From NCBI GenBank assembly GCA_902651635.1, contig CACRSC010000017.1, positions 293,465 through 357,464 on the forward strand: DNA of 64,000 bases, written 5' to 3'. Made by a program: the position numbers and the translations under genes. This DNA comes from Mastigamoeba balamuthi. Its lineage: Eukaryota; Evosea; Mastigamoebida; Mastigamoebidae. Shown here one piece after another: positions 47,201-57,375 of the stretch. The notes under the pieces are model-generated. The model was not told the origin of the DNA. It worked only from the letters and a program-made list of their open reading frames with translations, and searched no databases. Position 1 is the stretch's first letter. Every line of letters begins with the position of its first letter.

Positions 47201-48460
47201 GCGACTGGCACGGGACACCTGTGGCCATCAGAGTCATCGACAAGATGGCCATCACGCGAGAGGACCTCGAGGCCATCAAGAGCGAGATGGCGCTGACGCA
47301 CAGCCTGCACCACCCCAACCTGCTGATGCTGCTGGGATATTGCGAGTCCAAGACTGACCTCCTAATCGTCAGTGGTACAGAATATCATCTCCTGATTCTA
47401 CATATTATGATTGACAATTGATTACAGAGTACATGGCGTCGGGGTCTCTGCACGAGTACCTGAAGAAGAACAAGCAGAACATGAACTACTACAACGAGGT
47501 CGCCATTGCCTTCGTGAGTCGCTCTGATTTCCCGATGAGCGCACCAGGTTTCTGAACTCCTTTTTGCAGGACACCATCAAGGGGCTGGCATTCCTTCATT
47601 CGGCAAAGCCGCCTGTGGTTCATGGAAACCTCTCGAGTCAATCTCTCATGGTTTGAATGCTCGCGCGAATCTCAAAACTGACAGGTTGATTGCTTCTAGA
47701 TCGACGGGAGCATGGTGACCAAGATCTGCGACTTCTGGTGCTCCAAGAGCAACGCCTCCAGCAATTCTGCCAGAAGGCACTCTGGGTTTCTGGCTCCAGA
47801 GATTCTCGAGGGAAAGCCAGCAACCACAGCAACTGACGTTTTTGGTTTGCCCCCTTATGCCCACAAGTTGTTCTCACTGTTATAATCTTGCAGCATATGG
47901 AATTGTTCTGTGGGAGCTGTTCCTTCCTGTCGATCTGTATGTAGCCATGTCCGACTCGAGCACGTCCTTGTCAGTGTCGCAATCCTCCATGCAGGCCAAG
48001 AGCCCAGCTGATCCCCGGGCGCCAACTTCGCAGAACCAAGGAGCACAGCCAGAGATCCACCCATCGACTCCCAAAGAGGTGGCAACGCTGCTGACACGGT
48101 GCTGGCAGAAGGAGCCAGAGAGAAGGCCCTCTGTGTTCCAGATCCTCAGGAACTGGCCCCAGACATTCGCTGTGCGCACTATTATCTATGAGAAGGTGCT
48201 CTTCTGTTTTCTCAACTTTAATTTGACAGGGCGCTGGAACATTTGAGCTGCCATCGGACATGAGTATCAGCAGCTCGCCCCAGACGGCTCGTAATATCAT
48301 GTCCGAGGTTTCGCTGGTGTCAGAGATCAGAGACGTGATGGACGACGACTTGATGGCTGCTGTTCTGCCACAGGAGCTCGGACTCGGAACAACTGAAGTC
48401 CCCACTCTTGTGGTCCAGGTGTCTCCTTCAGGGTCATCAGATCTGAGCATCAACCCCTGA
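44266..48460 (+). CDS. Receptor with tandem PBP-like domains and intracellular pseudokinase
   Basis: The start is MQRVHSLLLVFLAARASVA, a signal peptide (ATG 44266). The first extracellular module (GGIAVLVVGQSAPFTGPHA to about 45620) and a second (about 45870-46960, with KIAVLWSSQTHYDAGKDFS and FLIGRFISAVLESMNEEGL) resemble type I periplasmic-binding/ANF-receptor folds. One membrane helix follows (GFVVVCSLLVIAVVA, 47070-47100). The kinase-like domain has IGKGRLGTV and APEILEG, but three catalytic motifs are changed. VAIK is VAIR, HRD is HGN (VVHGNLSSQSLM) and DFG is DFW (KICDFWCSK). HGNL is also the motif of receptor guanylyl cyclase kinase-homology domains, but no cyclase follows: the C-terminus (to 48460) is Ser-rich and acidic. 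About eight introns. Probable ligand-controlled scaffold. Confidence 0.85.
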
Positions 48461-48654
48461 CACTGTGAAGTTGATGGATAAAACATCTCTGTTTTGCCTT
48501 TTCCTATCAGCTGTTTCTTTCTGTTCCACCCTGTCTTACTCACCTTAAACTGACGATTCAGGGTGAAATAGTGATACTGTAACATTATTAGCAATTTGTA
48601 CATACAACAATGAACAGAATGATGTCTACGATATATTTGTTTTCGGAAATGGGA

Positions 48655-48905
48655 TTTCTGCATTTCTTGATTCACAGGAATGGATGTTGAAGAGCATTAA
48701 ATGCTAGCCAAAACCATTAAGTTGAGTTCATTACTCAAATTGAAAAATGATGCATGAGAAATACCTTATAAGGTTATAATGAGTATTGTCTAATGGGATT
48801 CAAATGAAGAAAGAATAACACAATTGATATTCCTATTATTATTATTTGAACTGAGATTCAGCTTCTGTTAACAGAAATAAAGTGGGTTTTCCCTGACCAA
48901 CTAAT
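48655..48905. repeat. Diverged dispersed repeat, copy B
   Basis: Partner of 13255-13500. The shared order of blocks starts at GCATTTCTTG and ends at TTTTCCCTGAC. The match stops at both ends in each island, as expected for a transposed unit. Confidence 0.6.
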
Positions 48906-49389
48906 GTGGAGCTTGAGGTCTTTAACTGGTCAAATCACGAGTTTTTTGATACTCGAATCACGGGGTTTTAAACAACACAACTGAGTGTGGTATGGTAGCA
49001 ATTACCACTGATGCTGCTGTTCGTATTATTGAATGATTTCATTTCATTTTACAGATCCCAAGCAGAACAAAGACTCTGGTACTTGTATTAACTGTTTTTA
49101 AGTATAAGATGTGATTATCAGCAATTTAGTCTCAACCAGCCCCCCTTCCTATTGGTGTGTGAAGCCTTTTCTTACTATGTGATAAACATAGCTTCTGAAA
49201 GCTACTGAAGGAATCACCCCAGTCCTGATCCCCCTGGCGGCCACTGACCAGAGGTCCCTCAGTAGTCATCAGCATCCTGTGGCCCCCAAGGGTGCCAGCA
49301 CAGCACAAGTGAGGGTACAGCAGCTAATGATGGATCTACAACAAGTTAATGCCTTTTTATATGATCATAGTTGCTGAATCAGAGTGGTC

Positions 49390-49700
49390 CTAATTATCTC
49401 TGCTCATTCTAACATCTTCAGCATAAGAGTGGTATGATAACAATTCCCAAAGCTGGCAGCTCCAGGAGGACAACCACCTCAAGTACACCAGCAAGGCAGT
49501 GCAGAGATGAAGGTGTGTGAAGCATGTCACATGCATGTCCTGGCCAGCCTGCTCTCTGGACCTGAGCCCAATTGAGAACATGTGAACATTTGTTAAGAGT
49601 TGTGTGGCTCTATAGGTCCTGGACTGTGAAGGGCCTGGCCAAGTGCATTCACAAAATTTGAAGAAAGCTCTCAGTCAGCAATATACAGAACTTGGTCGTC
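49390..49700 (+). mobile_element. Tc1/mariner transposase relic (3' part)
   Basis: The + strand codes QLQEDNHLKYTSKAVQ, matching the QQDNxxxHxSK strand around the second catalytic Asp. About 75 bases later comes MSWPACSLDLSPIENM, matching the WPAxSPDLNPIE block that ends in the third acid. These are the two best-conserved transposase blocks. Frames are interrupted, no start or terminal repeats were found, and the copy is surely dead. Confidence 0.7.
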
Positions 49701-50105
49701 TTCATGAATTCATGCATGAAACATGTCCTCAATGCTCAAGGGAACTACACTTGCTACTAGGAATCAGGGCTTTTCCTGCTCTTTCTGGCCTTCAGTCCCT
49801 AAGAACAAAGAAGTATATGCTAAACTGTAGGGTGTCAGCCAATTATTTCTGAAGCAAATCACATAAAAGGGAAACTCTATCTAAGATATGATAAATTAAT
49901 TTATCCTTCTGCTACCAGAAAGGAATATCTGCATACTCTTCATCTGTCTTACAAGATCTTCCTTCAGAAAAAGAAAAATAAAAACCTCATGTTTGGGCCA
50001 CCAGAAACCTCATGTTTGGAATTTGCATCAAGTCAATTGATAGTGGTGCCGGATAGCCAGAACAAAATCTCGGGGGACACACAAATCTCTTAAGAAATCG
50101 CGTGC

Positions 50106-50594
50106 ATGGAGTCGTGCGCTCCTTCCTCCAAGAGCAGCGGTGCCGTGACGCTGCCGTGCGCGCCACAGCGCAGGCGCTCCGCCCTGGAGTCAGCCGAGCG
50201 CCGCTACATCCTCTCGGAGCTGCGCGGCCTCAACGCCACGCCGTACTACCGCGACGTCCCCGACGACCTCGAGAACAGCGAGCTGGGCGGCCTCGAGGCC
50301 TCGTACGACCTCAGCGCCGTGCGCTCCGCCCGCCCGCCCGCCGTCGTCGTCTCTGTGAAGCCGCCCGGCGCCGGCAGCAGGCCGTCGTCGCGGATGGCGT
50401 CGCCGTCGTGCCTGTCGCCGCAGTCGCAGTCGTCGGCCCTCGTGTCGCCGGTGATGATGCCCTCGAGCCCCTCCTCCGTCGCCTCCCCGCCCCCGCCGCA
50501 ACTGCAGTCGGCGGCGGCGGCGGCAGCGGCAGCAGTGGCGGTGGCGGCAGCGGCAGCGGCAGTGGGCCAGGCACGTTCCGTGGCGCTGCAGTGA
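50106..50594 (+). CDS. Ala/Ser/Pro-rich protein, unknown
   Basis: Single exon, 162 codons, start MESCAPSSKSSGAVTLPC (ATG 50106). The first 60 residues look folded (SALESAERRYILSELRGLN, PYYRDVPDDLENSELGGLE). The rest is disordered: Ser/Pro-rich, then a long Ala/Val tract made of GCG and GCA repeats (50507-50565). It is the first GC-rich sequence after the AT-rich island. No family recognised. GC-rich DNA opens frames by chance, so the call is moderate. Confidence 0.5.
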   Translation: MESCAPSSKSSGAVTLPCAPQRRRSALESAERRYILSELRGLNATPYYRDVPDDLENSELGGLEASYDLSAVRSARPPAVVVSVKPPGAGSRPSSRMASPSCLSPQSQSSALVSPVMMPSSPSSVASPPPPQLQSAAAAAAAAVAVAAAAAAVGQARSVALQ

Positions 50595-50989
50595 CCCGTG
50601 CGGGCTCTGGGTAGCCCCGTTGAACGACGCCAATACCGCAAGTTTGTTGATAGATCATGCGGCTCGTGCGCCAGCGCGTGGAGTGGGCTCGCTCGCTGCT
50701 TCTCTATGCCGCTGGGAGCGCGGCGGGCTGTGTGTGTCCCCGGCAACCCTTTTGCCGCCAAGTGTTCGGGCTGCTGTTTGGACAGCGCAGACCCCGCGCC
50801 GTGTGTGTCCGGCACGTCAGCAAGCACTTGGCACTACACTCATCGCGTACTCAAACATGAGGCATGTTCGGGCTCCAGGGGCACGCGGTCAGCTGGCAGT
50901 GCACGACTGACCAGACAGGGTAGACGTGATATCTCAGAGCATTTGTGAAATCTGCTGGGGGGTGATCTCGTAGTCGCACACGACCCGCC
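50595..50989. other. Intergenic region upstream of SEC6
   Basis: No supported gene; only shadow frames. It presumably carries the SEC6 promoter. Confidence 0.4.
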
Positions 50990-51092
50990 ATGGCGGTTCC
51001 CGGCACGCCCGCGCCCCGCCCGCAGCCGCCCCTCTGACAGCGCCGCGCGCAGTTGTCGGTGCGTCGCTGGGCGGCATCAGCGCCGGGGTCTC

Positions 51093-53791
51093 GATGGAGC
51101 TCTCCTCCATAGACGAGCGCGCGCGCAACGAAGGCACCAACTGAGCCCACCCCCCAGCCCAGCCCATGCCCCTGCATGCAACCCCGCGCCTGAAACCACA
51201 CGGCACTCCCCCCCCCCCGCCCACCAGCCGCGCGCATGGTGTGCGACATGCTGTCGCTGCCGGACCACCTGTCGAGGCTCGACACGCTGCGCGCGACGAC
51301 CGCCCAGAAGAAGGCAGCGATCGAGGCGCAGTGCGCACAGCAAAGACAGCGCACTGCACTGCGGCGCACGCACTGACGACCGGCTCGCGCCAGGCTCAAG
51401 GCGATGGTGGACTCGGAGTTGGTGGAGGCGCAGGAGGGCATCGAGTCGCTGAAGAAGTCGATGGGGCTGGTGGACGGCATGAAGGACTGCTACGTGCGCA
51501 TCGACGGGCTGTGCAAGGAGTGCAAGAACCTCATCGGGGCAGAGGACTACCCGCTGGTCAAGAAGCTCAGCTGGATCAGGTCCAACGTGCAGATGACGCT
51601 CGCCGAGGTCGCCCGCATCCAGGCCATCCCTCAGAAGGTCGCGGAGATCCGCAAGCTCATCGAGGATGATTCCAGTTCGTGGTTCGATTCCTGCTGCCCA
51701 CCTGATTTTGTCGCCTGCAAAAGGCATCGGGGAGGCGCACAAGCAGATGACGGAGCTTGAGGCGATGAGGATGCGTGCGATGGATCAGGCTGAGGAGCAC
51801 CCGGACATGCTGGTGGCGCTGAAGCCGTCGTTCCACGAGATCGAGGAGGTGTGCAAAGAGTTCGAGGACAGGCTGCAGGACCTCGAGATGGACTACCTCG
51901 AGCTCGCCAAGTCCTCTCCCAGCGTCCTCGTCAAAGGCACTCCCGCTACACCTTGCCCTCTGCGTGGTGAGAGTGCTTCCCCTTACATGCCTTGGACTCG
52001 CAGTCATTCAGATCGTCGAGAGGGCTGAGTACGCAGACGCACAGCACATCGCTATCAAGAAGGAGGCGGCACTTCACACGGGGGGCTCGTCCTCGACGAC
52101 ATCGGAGGCTGTGTACGTTCCAAAGAGGTACAAGGACAGGCTTTTCGAGGCGTTAAAGGCTGCGGTGAAGAGGAGGTTCGACAAGGCGTTTGCCGAGTTT
52201 GCGCAGGAGACCATCACCGACGCCGAGAGGTTTGTGCAACTGTGCAATCTGTTGCTCGACGACCTCATTGTGATCTACGACAACGTTGTTCCCTGCCTGC
52301 CTCCGACGTCCGCTCCCTTTCTGCCGTCGTCCTTTGGTCTGTCTTGCGGTCTCACACTTTTTTGTTATGCTGTTGCAGGTACAACGTGTTCAGCTTCTTC
52401 GCTGCCGAGTACAATCAGCAGTTCTTCGATCTGATCAAGGGCCTGCCGTCGCACTACACGAGCATATCGAACAACGTGATTGTCGAGCTCGAGCGCTGGC
52501 TGCACAACGACTACATCCCGCAGGTGAACAGACTCGGGTGCCCGGACATGAAGCCGAGCCTCCTGACGGCCATCCTGCCACTGGAGAACCAGTACAACAT
52601 GAACATCAAGGAGAAGATGTACGCGTGGAGCGGCGAGATCGTCATGAGGGACCGCGAGTCGCTGCCGCAGCTGCGCGACGGCCAGTTCTTCACGCCCATG
52701 ATCGCGGACCTGTTTCAGTTTGTGCACTCTCAGATCTCGTTGGCCAAGAGCACGGGGTCTATGATGCTTGTTGCCAAGGTGGCAGCTGCAGTCTCGTCGG
52801 CGCTCCTGTACTTCAAGGACATCGTGTCGCGCGAGGTCACAGCCACTGTGACCGCGTTGACCCAGCCGGCAGACGTTGCCCCAGCTCAGGGCAAGTCGAA
52901 GAAGGAGGAAAAGGGTATGTCTACGCAGATCCCGGAGCCGGAGACACCGCCGCTGGACCTCGGGCACCTCATTGCCGTCGTGAACAACAGCAACAAGTGC
53001 TGCGAGACTATTCAGGAGCTCGCGAGCGACCTCGAGGAGCTTCTAGACAAGGAGCACGCGCAGCTTATCGACTTCGAGCCCGCCCTCGACGCGTTCCACG
53101 ACCTCGCAGAAGAGGCTCTGGTGGCGCTGTCCAAGCTCGTCATGTCCGACGTCGAGGAGGCCGTGGCGAACCTGTTCGAACAGGAGTGGCTGACGGGCAC
53201 GCTGATCGAGCGCATCGTGCAGTGCTTCGCCGAGTACATAGACACAGAGTTCGTGCCCACTATGCTCGAGACGTTCGTCAGGAGGCTGTGCCTCGTCCTT
53301 CTCGAGGCTCTCGTCTCCCGCTACGTCGAGCAGCTACTCATGAGGTGCGTTACCACAACACTCTAAACCCTGCTGACCCGAACTGCAGGAAACATGGGAT
53401 CTCGTTTGCGACAAGCGAAGCAGCGTGCAGGATGGAGGCGGATGAGATCATCATGAACCGGTACTTCGAGAAGCATCTCAGGCCCAAGGCCCTGAGCACG
53501 GCCCTTCTGGTGGTGAAGGACCTGCGCGACCTCGTGGGTGGCGACATGGAGATGCTTCCGCTGTACTTCACGTCGCTGCTCACCAACCACCCAGACTGCT
53601 CGCCAAACATCATCGAGTACATCCTGCACATGAGGGGGTTCAACAAGCAGCAGATGGCCGAGGCACTGGAGAGCCTCAAGATGGTGTACGCCAAGGTGTC
53701 GTCCGAGATGAAGCAGCCACCGCCGGCTGGCATTTTCACCAAGCTTAAGCTGCCGGTCCGGATCTCTGGCCTCTTTACGTCCTCCTTCTGA
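51093..53791 (+). CDS. SEC6: Exocyst complex subunit SEC6 (EXOC3)
   Basis: SEC6 is a core rod of the exocyst, which tethers secretory vesicles to the plasma membrane. The visible start is MELSSIDERARNEA (ATG 51093); an upstream ATG at 50990 with an unclear intron is possible. A GC-AG intron (51134-51227) joins in phase to ARMVCDMLSLPDHLSRLDTL, then LKAMVDSELVEAQEGIESLK. Later exons carry RYNVFSFFAAEYNQQFFDLI and HNDYIPQVNRLGCPDMKPSL. The C-terminal block follows (MEADEIIMNRYFEKHLRPKA, LPLYFTSLLTNHPDCSPNII) to KLPVRISGLFTSSF. The extended CATCHR-type helical repeats cover the whole length, about 740 residues, in line with the family. Seven or more introns. Confidence 0.9.
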
Positions 53792-54186
53792 GCAAAGCCC
53801 CGTCTTGGAACAAGTGTTGTTTTCGAAGTAAGGCTGCTTTGTGTTGTTCCAGAAATGAGATGGAGATGTTGGCGACGAGCCGGAGTCTCACGTAGCGTAA
53901 ACGATACATTGAGGGGCTCTTAAGGATATTTCCAATTGTGAATGGCGTCACCGTCAGAAAAAAGATGAGTGAATCTCTGTGAATAACCGTTGGAGAACAG
54001 GCATTCGTGTCCGCACGCTCTGAATTGCCGCCAGTTCAGGGCCTCGTTGTCTGCAAGCAGGGCAATTACATGGTGAGTCAGTCCACCCGACTGGATTTGG
54101 ATTCTGTGCCAACCGTGCGCCCCCTCGGTGATATCTTCTCTGGTTCCCACACCCCCGTTCGTCTCTTTATCCGTTGGAGGCACTCA
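53792..54186. other. Intergenic region between SEC6 and Sel1-PH gene
   Basis: Nearly 400 bases. A frame reading through from 54007 has no ATG. AGGATATTT at about 53920 recalls the motif seen before other genes. Confidence 0.4.
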
Positions 54187-55317
54187 ATGGCAGAGGCGCA
54201 GGAAGCGTTCAACTTGTACAAGCAGGAGAGCCAGGGCGACGTGGCCTCGAGCCACCTGCGCCGCGCCGCGGAGCTCGGGCACTCGGAGGCCCAGTACATC
54301 CTCGCGCGGTCGCTGATGACGGGCTGCGGCGTCGCCGGATCCCAGCGCGACCCCTCCGAGGCCGCTCGCCTCGCGCAGCTCTCGGCGGCCCAGGGCCACC
54401 GCGGCGCCCAGCTGATGCTCGGCAACTGGCACCTCGACGGCACCGCGCCCGCCGCCGACGTCGCCGAGGGCGTGAGGCTGCTGGGCCTGGCCGCGCAGCA
54501 GGGCGACCTGGCGGCGACGGTGCGCCTGGCGGCGTGCCACAGGTCCGGAACCGGCGTGCCCCAGGACCCCAGCAGGGCCGCGGAGATGTACCGCGCGGTC
54601 GCCGCCTCCGAGGTCGCGCGGGAGGCGTACGAGCCGGCAATCGAGGACGCGCTGTGCGCGCTCGCCAAGATGTACCTCGCGGGCGAGGGGGTCGAGCGGG
54701 ACGAGCGCAGGGCCGTCGAGTACCTGCAGCGCGCCACCGACCCCGACGTCACGCACGTCCGCGGGGAGCAGTTCTACGAGCTGTCGATGTGCTATCTCAA
54801 GGGCACGGGCGTGGAGAAGGACCTCGGCAGGGCCGTCGAGCTGTTCCACGAGGCCGCCCTGCACAACTGCGCCGAGGCCAAGGAGCAGTGCTCGGCCATC
54901 TTCCGGCGCAACGGAGGCAACCCCGTCTCGGCCGAGGACCTCCTGGACCTCGCGGGCATCGCGCCGGCCGTCAAGTCGCCGCCCCCGCAGCAGACCCTCG
55001 ACGAGATCAAGGACCCCCGCGAGGTCATCAAGCAGGGCTGGTGCACCAAGCAGGGCAGCTTCGTGCCGTCGTGGAAGCGCAGGTGGTTCACGCTGGCCCG
55101 GAGCGGCGAGCTGTGCTACTACACGGACGTGCCGCCCAGGGGCGAGCTCAAGGGGTCGATCCAGGTGGGGCTGTCGTTCAAGATATCCGAGCAGCCCGCC
55201 GAGGGCCTCGTGTCGCTGTGCAGCATGTCGCGCAACCTGCTCTTCAAGCCCGAGGACTCGCCGTCGTCGTGGGTCGAGGTGCTCAGCAAGGTCACCAACG
55301 AGCTCTACCTCCATTGA
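54187..55317 (+). CDS. Sel1-repeat protein with C-terminal PH domain
   Basis: Single exon, start MAEAQEAFNLYKQESQ (ATG 54187). Residues 20-270 are about six Sel1-like repeats: SSHLRRAAELGHSEAQYILA, AARLAQLSAAQGHRGAQLML, GVRLLGLAAQQGDLAATVRL, AIEDALCALAKMYLAGEGV and FYELSMCYLKGTGVEKD. After a linker (KSPPPQQTLDEIKDPREV), residues 285-375 form a PH domain: KQGWCTKQGSFVPSWKRRWF, TLARSGELCYYTD and the closing helix SSWVEVLSKVTNELYLH. Sel1 repeats act as protein-binding scaffolds and PH domains target phosphoinositide membranes or GTPases. It is probably a membrane-recruited adaptor. Lack of introns sets it apart from its neighbours. Confidence 0.88.
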   Translation: MAEAQEAFNLYKQESQGDVASSHLRRAAELGHSEAQYILARSLMTGCGVAGSQRDPSEAARLAQLSAAQGHRGAQLMLGNWHLDGTAPAADVAEGVRLLGLAAQQGDLAATVRLAACHRSGTGVPQDPSRAAEMYRAVAASEVAREAYEPAIEDALCALAKMYLAGEGVERDERRAVEYLQRATDPDVTHVRGEQFYELSMCYLKGTGVEKDLGRAVELFHEAALHNCAEAKEQCSAIFRRNGGNPVSAEDLLDLAGIAPAVKSPPPQQTLDEIKDPREVIKQGWCTKQGSFVPSWKRRWFTLARSGELCYYTDVPPRGELKGSIQVGLSFKISEQPAEGLVSLCSMSRNLLFKPEDSPSSWVEVLSKVTNELYLH

Positions 55318-55652
55318 GGCAGCCCTGCGCTCCGTGGTGAGCTCAGCCCTGAAGTCTCTTTTGTTTATTTCGCTCTGTGGTTCCCAAACAACGACGTCAG
55401 CCGTTGGGGGAGAAAAGAAAAGAAAGACTGATGATTGCTCAACTGTGCGCGCCTGTACCGCCTGCCTCGCCCGAATAGTCAACGAAAGCCGCGCACAACG
55501 ACATCACGACGGGCGGTGGGGCCGCCCCCCGCGGGGGCCAGCTCTGACGTGCCGCAGGTGATGTCACGGTGACGATGAGGGGTAAAATATCTTTGGGGTC
55601 CACGTACCTCTTTCTTTTCCGTTGCACCGCCTCTAAGGCATATTCTACCGTT

Positions 55653-57375
55653 ATGTTTGGAAGGAAGAAGTCTGCGGCCCCCTCGGGCGGCGGTGGTGAT
55701 GGCGGGCCCCCGCCCCCGCCCCCCATGATGGGCGGTCCCCCGCCGCCGCCGCCTCCCGCTCCCGCGTTCTCTGCGCCGCCCGTACGTAATATCGGCCCCC
55801 CCACTTTGAATCTCCCCCCCTCAATCCCCACCCTACAACAACGGTCATCTCCCGCGGCCCTCATGGTGTGTCCCGTCGCGTGTAACACCTCTGCTGGTGG
55901 AGCCGAGCACTGCTCGTGAGCGTCGCCTAATTTTGATTATTTGCTCTGCTCGCGTGCCTTTTTTTTATTAAGCTGGGGATAATTTGTGTGTCCCTTTTGT
56001 CGTTGCACCTTCTGCCTGCCGCTGTGCGACGGCCCGTGCCTACGGCTTCGGGCAGCGGTGATCGCGCTCAGGCTGGTCGGACTGCCACCGCCTGCCTGCT
56101 GGCATTTTTCGCTCAATCCCTTCGCCGCCTGCCCCCGCTTTTTCTTTGACTGCTTGCGGTGTGGTATTGTCTTCGTCCCCGCTCCCTTCTCTGGTGCCGC
56201 CCGTCTGACACTCGCACGCCTGTCTTGTCCTGCGATACTGCAGAAATCGCCAGGCAGGGGCGCGCTGCTGTCGTCGATCCACAAGGGCGCCAAGCTAAAG
56301 CACGCCGAAACCAACGACCGCAGTGGCCCTGATCTGAGTGCGTTCACCCAACCCGCTCCACTCCCCCCCCACCAACCCCCAAAATCGCACTCACCCGCAT
56401 CGTTTCCGAAACGAAGTCGTACTGACCTGTGTGCCGGCCATCCCCCCCTCCCCCTACCCCAGCTGTCAAGAAGGGCCCTGCCGGAGGCGGCGGTATGGGC
56501 ATGCCCATGGGCGGCGGCGGCCCCTTCGGCATGCCTCCGGGCGGCGTCCAGCTGCGCAAGCCCCCGGGCTCTGGCGGCGCCGGCGGCCCTCCCCCGGGCA
56601 TGGGCATGCCCATGGGCGGCCCCCGCCCCCCGATGGGCGGCCGCGCGGGCCCCATGCGCCCGTCGCCCCCCGTCGAGGAGGAAGCGGGCGAGGACGTCCC
56701 CCCGCCGCACCCCATGCCGCCGATGGGGCGCGCGGGCCGCGCAGGTCCCCCGCAGCCGCCGATGGGGCGCGCGGGGCCTCCGCACCCGCCGATGGGCCGC
56801 TCGGGCCCCCCGCAGCCGCCGATGGGGCGCTCGGGGCCGCCGCAGCCGCCGATGGGCCGCGCAGGGCCGCCGCACCCGCCGATGGGCCGCGCGGGGCCTG
56901 CGAGGCCCTCGCCGCCCGCCGAGGACAACTCGGGGGAGCTCGAGGCGGAGCGCTCTGCGCACGAGGAGACCAAGCGCCAGCTGGCCGACGCCCAGCAGCA
57001 GATCTCCGACCTGCAGGCGGAGATCGAGAGGCTCAAGAGGTCCGCCTCGTCGCCGGCGCCCAAGGCAGCGCCGCCCCCGATGAAGGCCGCCCCTCCCAAG
57101 GCCGCCCCCCCGCCAGCCAGGGGTACGCGCACGCCCTCCGCCGGCGGAGACGTCGTTGGCATTGGCTGCTGGATGGACTCACTTAAGGGCTGCGCACATA
57201 CACAGAGGAGAAGAGAGCAAGGGCGCTGTACGACTTCAACGCGGAGCAGGACGGAGACCTGGGGTTCCGCAAGGGAGACATCATCGTCATCACCAAGGAG
57301 GACGGCGCGTGGTGGAACGGCGAGCTCAACGGGCATGCGGGCGCCTTCCCGAGCAACTACGTCCAGCTTATCTAA
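55653..57375 (+). CDS. WH2 / polyproline / coiled-coil / SH3 actin adaptor
   Basis: Exon 1 (ATG 55653, MFGRKKSAAPSGGGGDG) has a run of Pro that would bind profilin. After an intron of about 460 nt, exon 2 codes a WH2-like actin-binding motif: GRGALLSSIHKGAKLKHAE. A phase-1 intron leads to VKKGPAGGGGMGMPMGGG. About eight copies of PPxPPMGRAGPP-type repeats follow, then a short coiled coil (HEETKRQLADAQQQISDLQ) and Lys/Pro/Ala linkers. The last exon holds an SH3 domain: KRARALYDFNAEQDGDLGFR, KGDIIVITKEDGAWWNGEL and FPSNYVQLI. It looks like a verprolin/WIP- or myosin-I-linker-like adaptor tying actin monomers to SH3 ligands. The 3' part is repeated after the N at 57610. Confidence 0.82.

Larger units (their letters stand above)
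48461..50105. other. AT-rich island, transposon-derived
   Basis: A second AT-rich stretch like 13051-15046. It holds repeat copy B, the Tc1/mariner relic and otherwise unassigned sequence. GC rises again abruptly at 50100. Confidence 0.55.

Noticed and set aside
51679-51689. tRNA B-box-like GGTTCGATTCC
   Set aside because: It lies in a SEC6 intron; no A box or cloverleaf can be formed with the coding sequence upstream.
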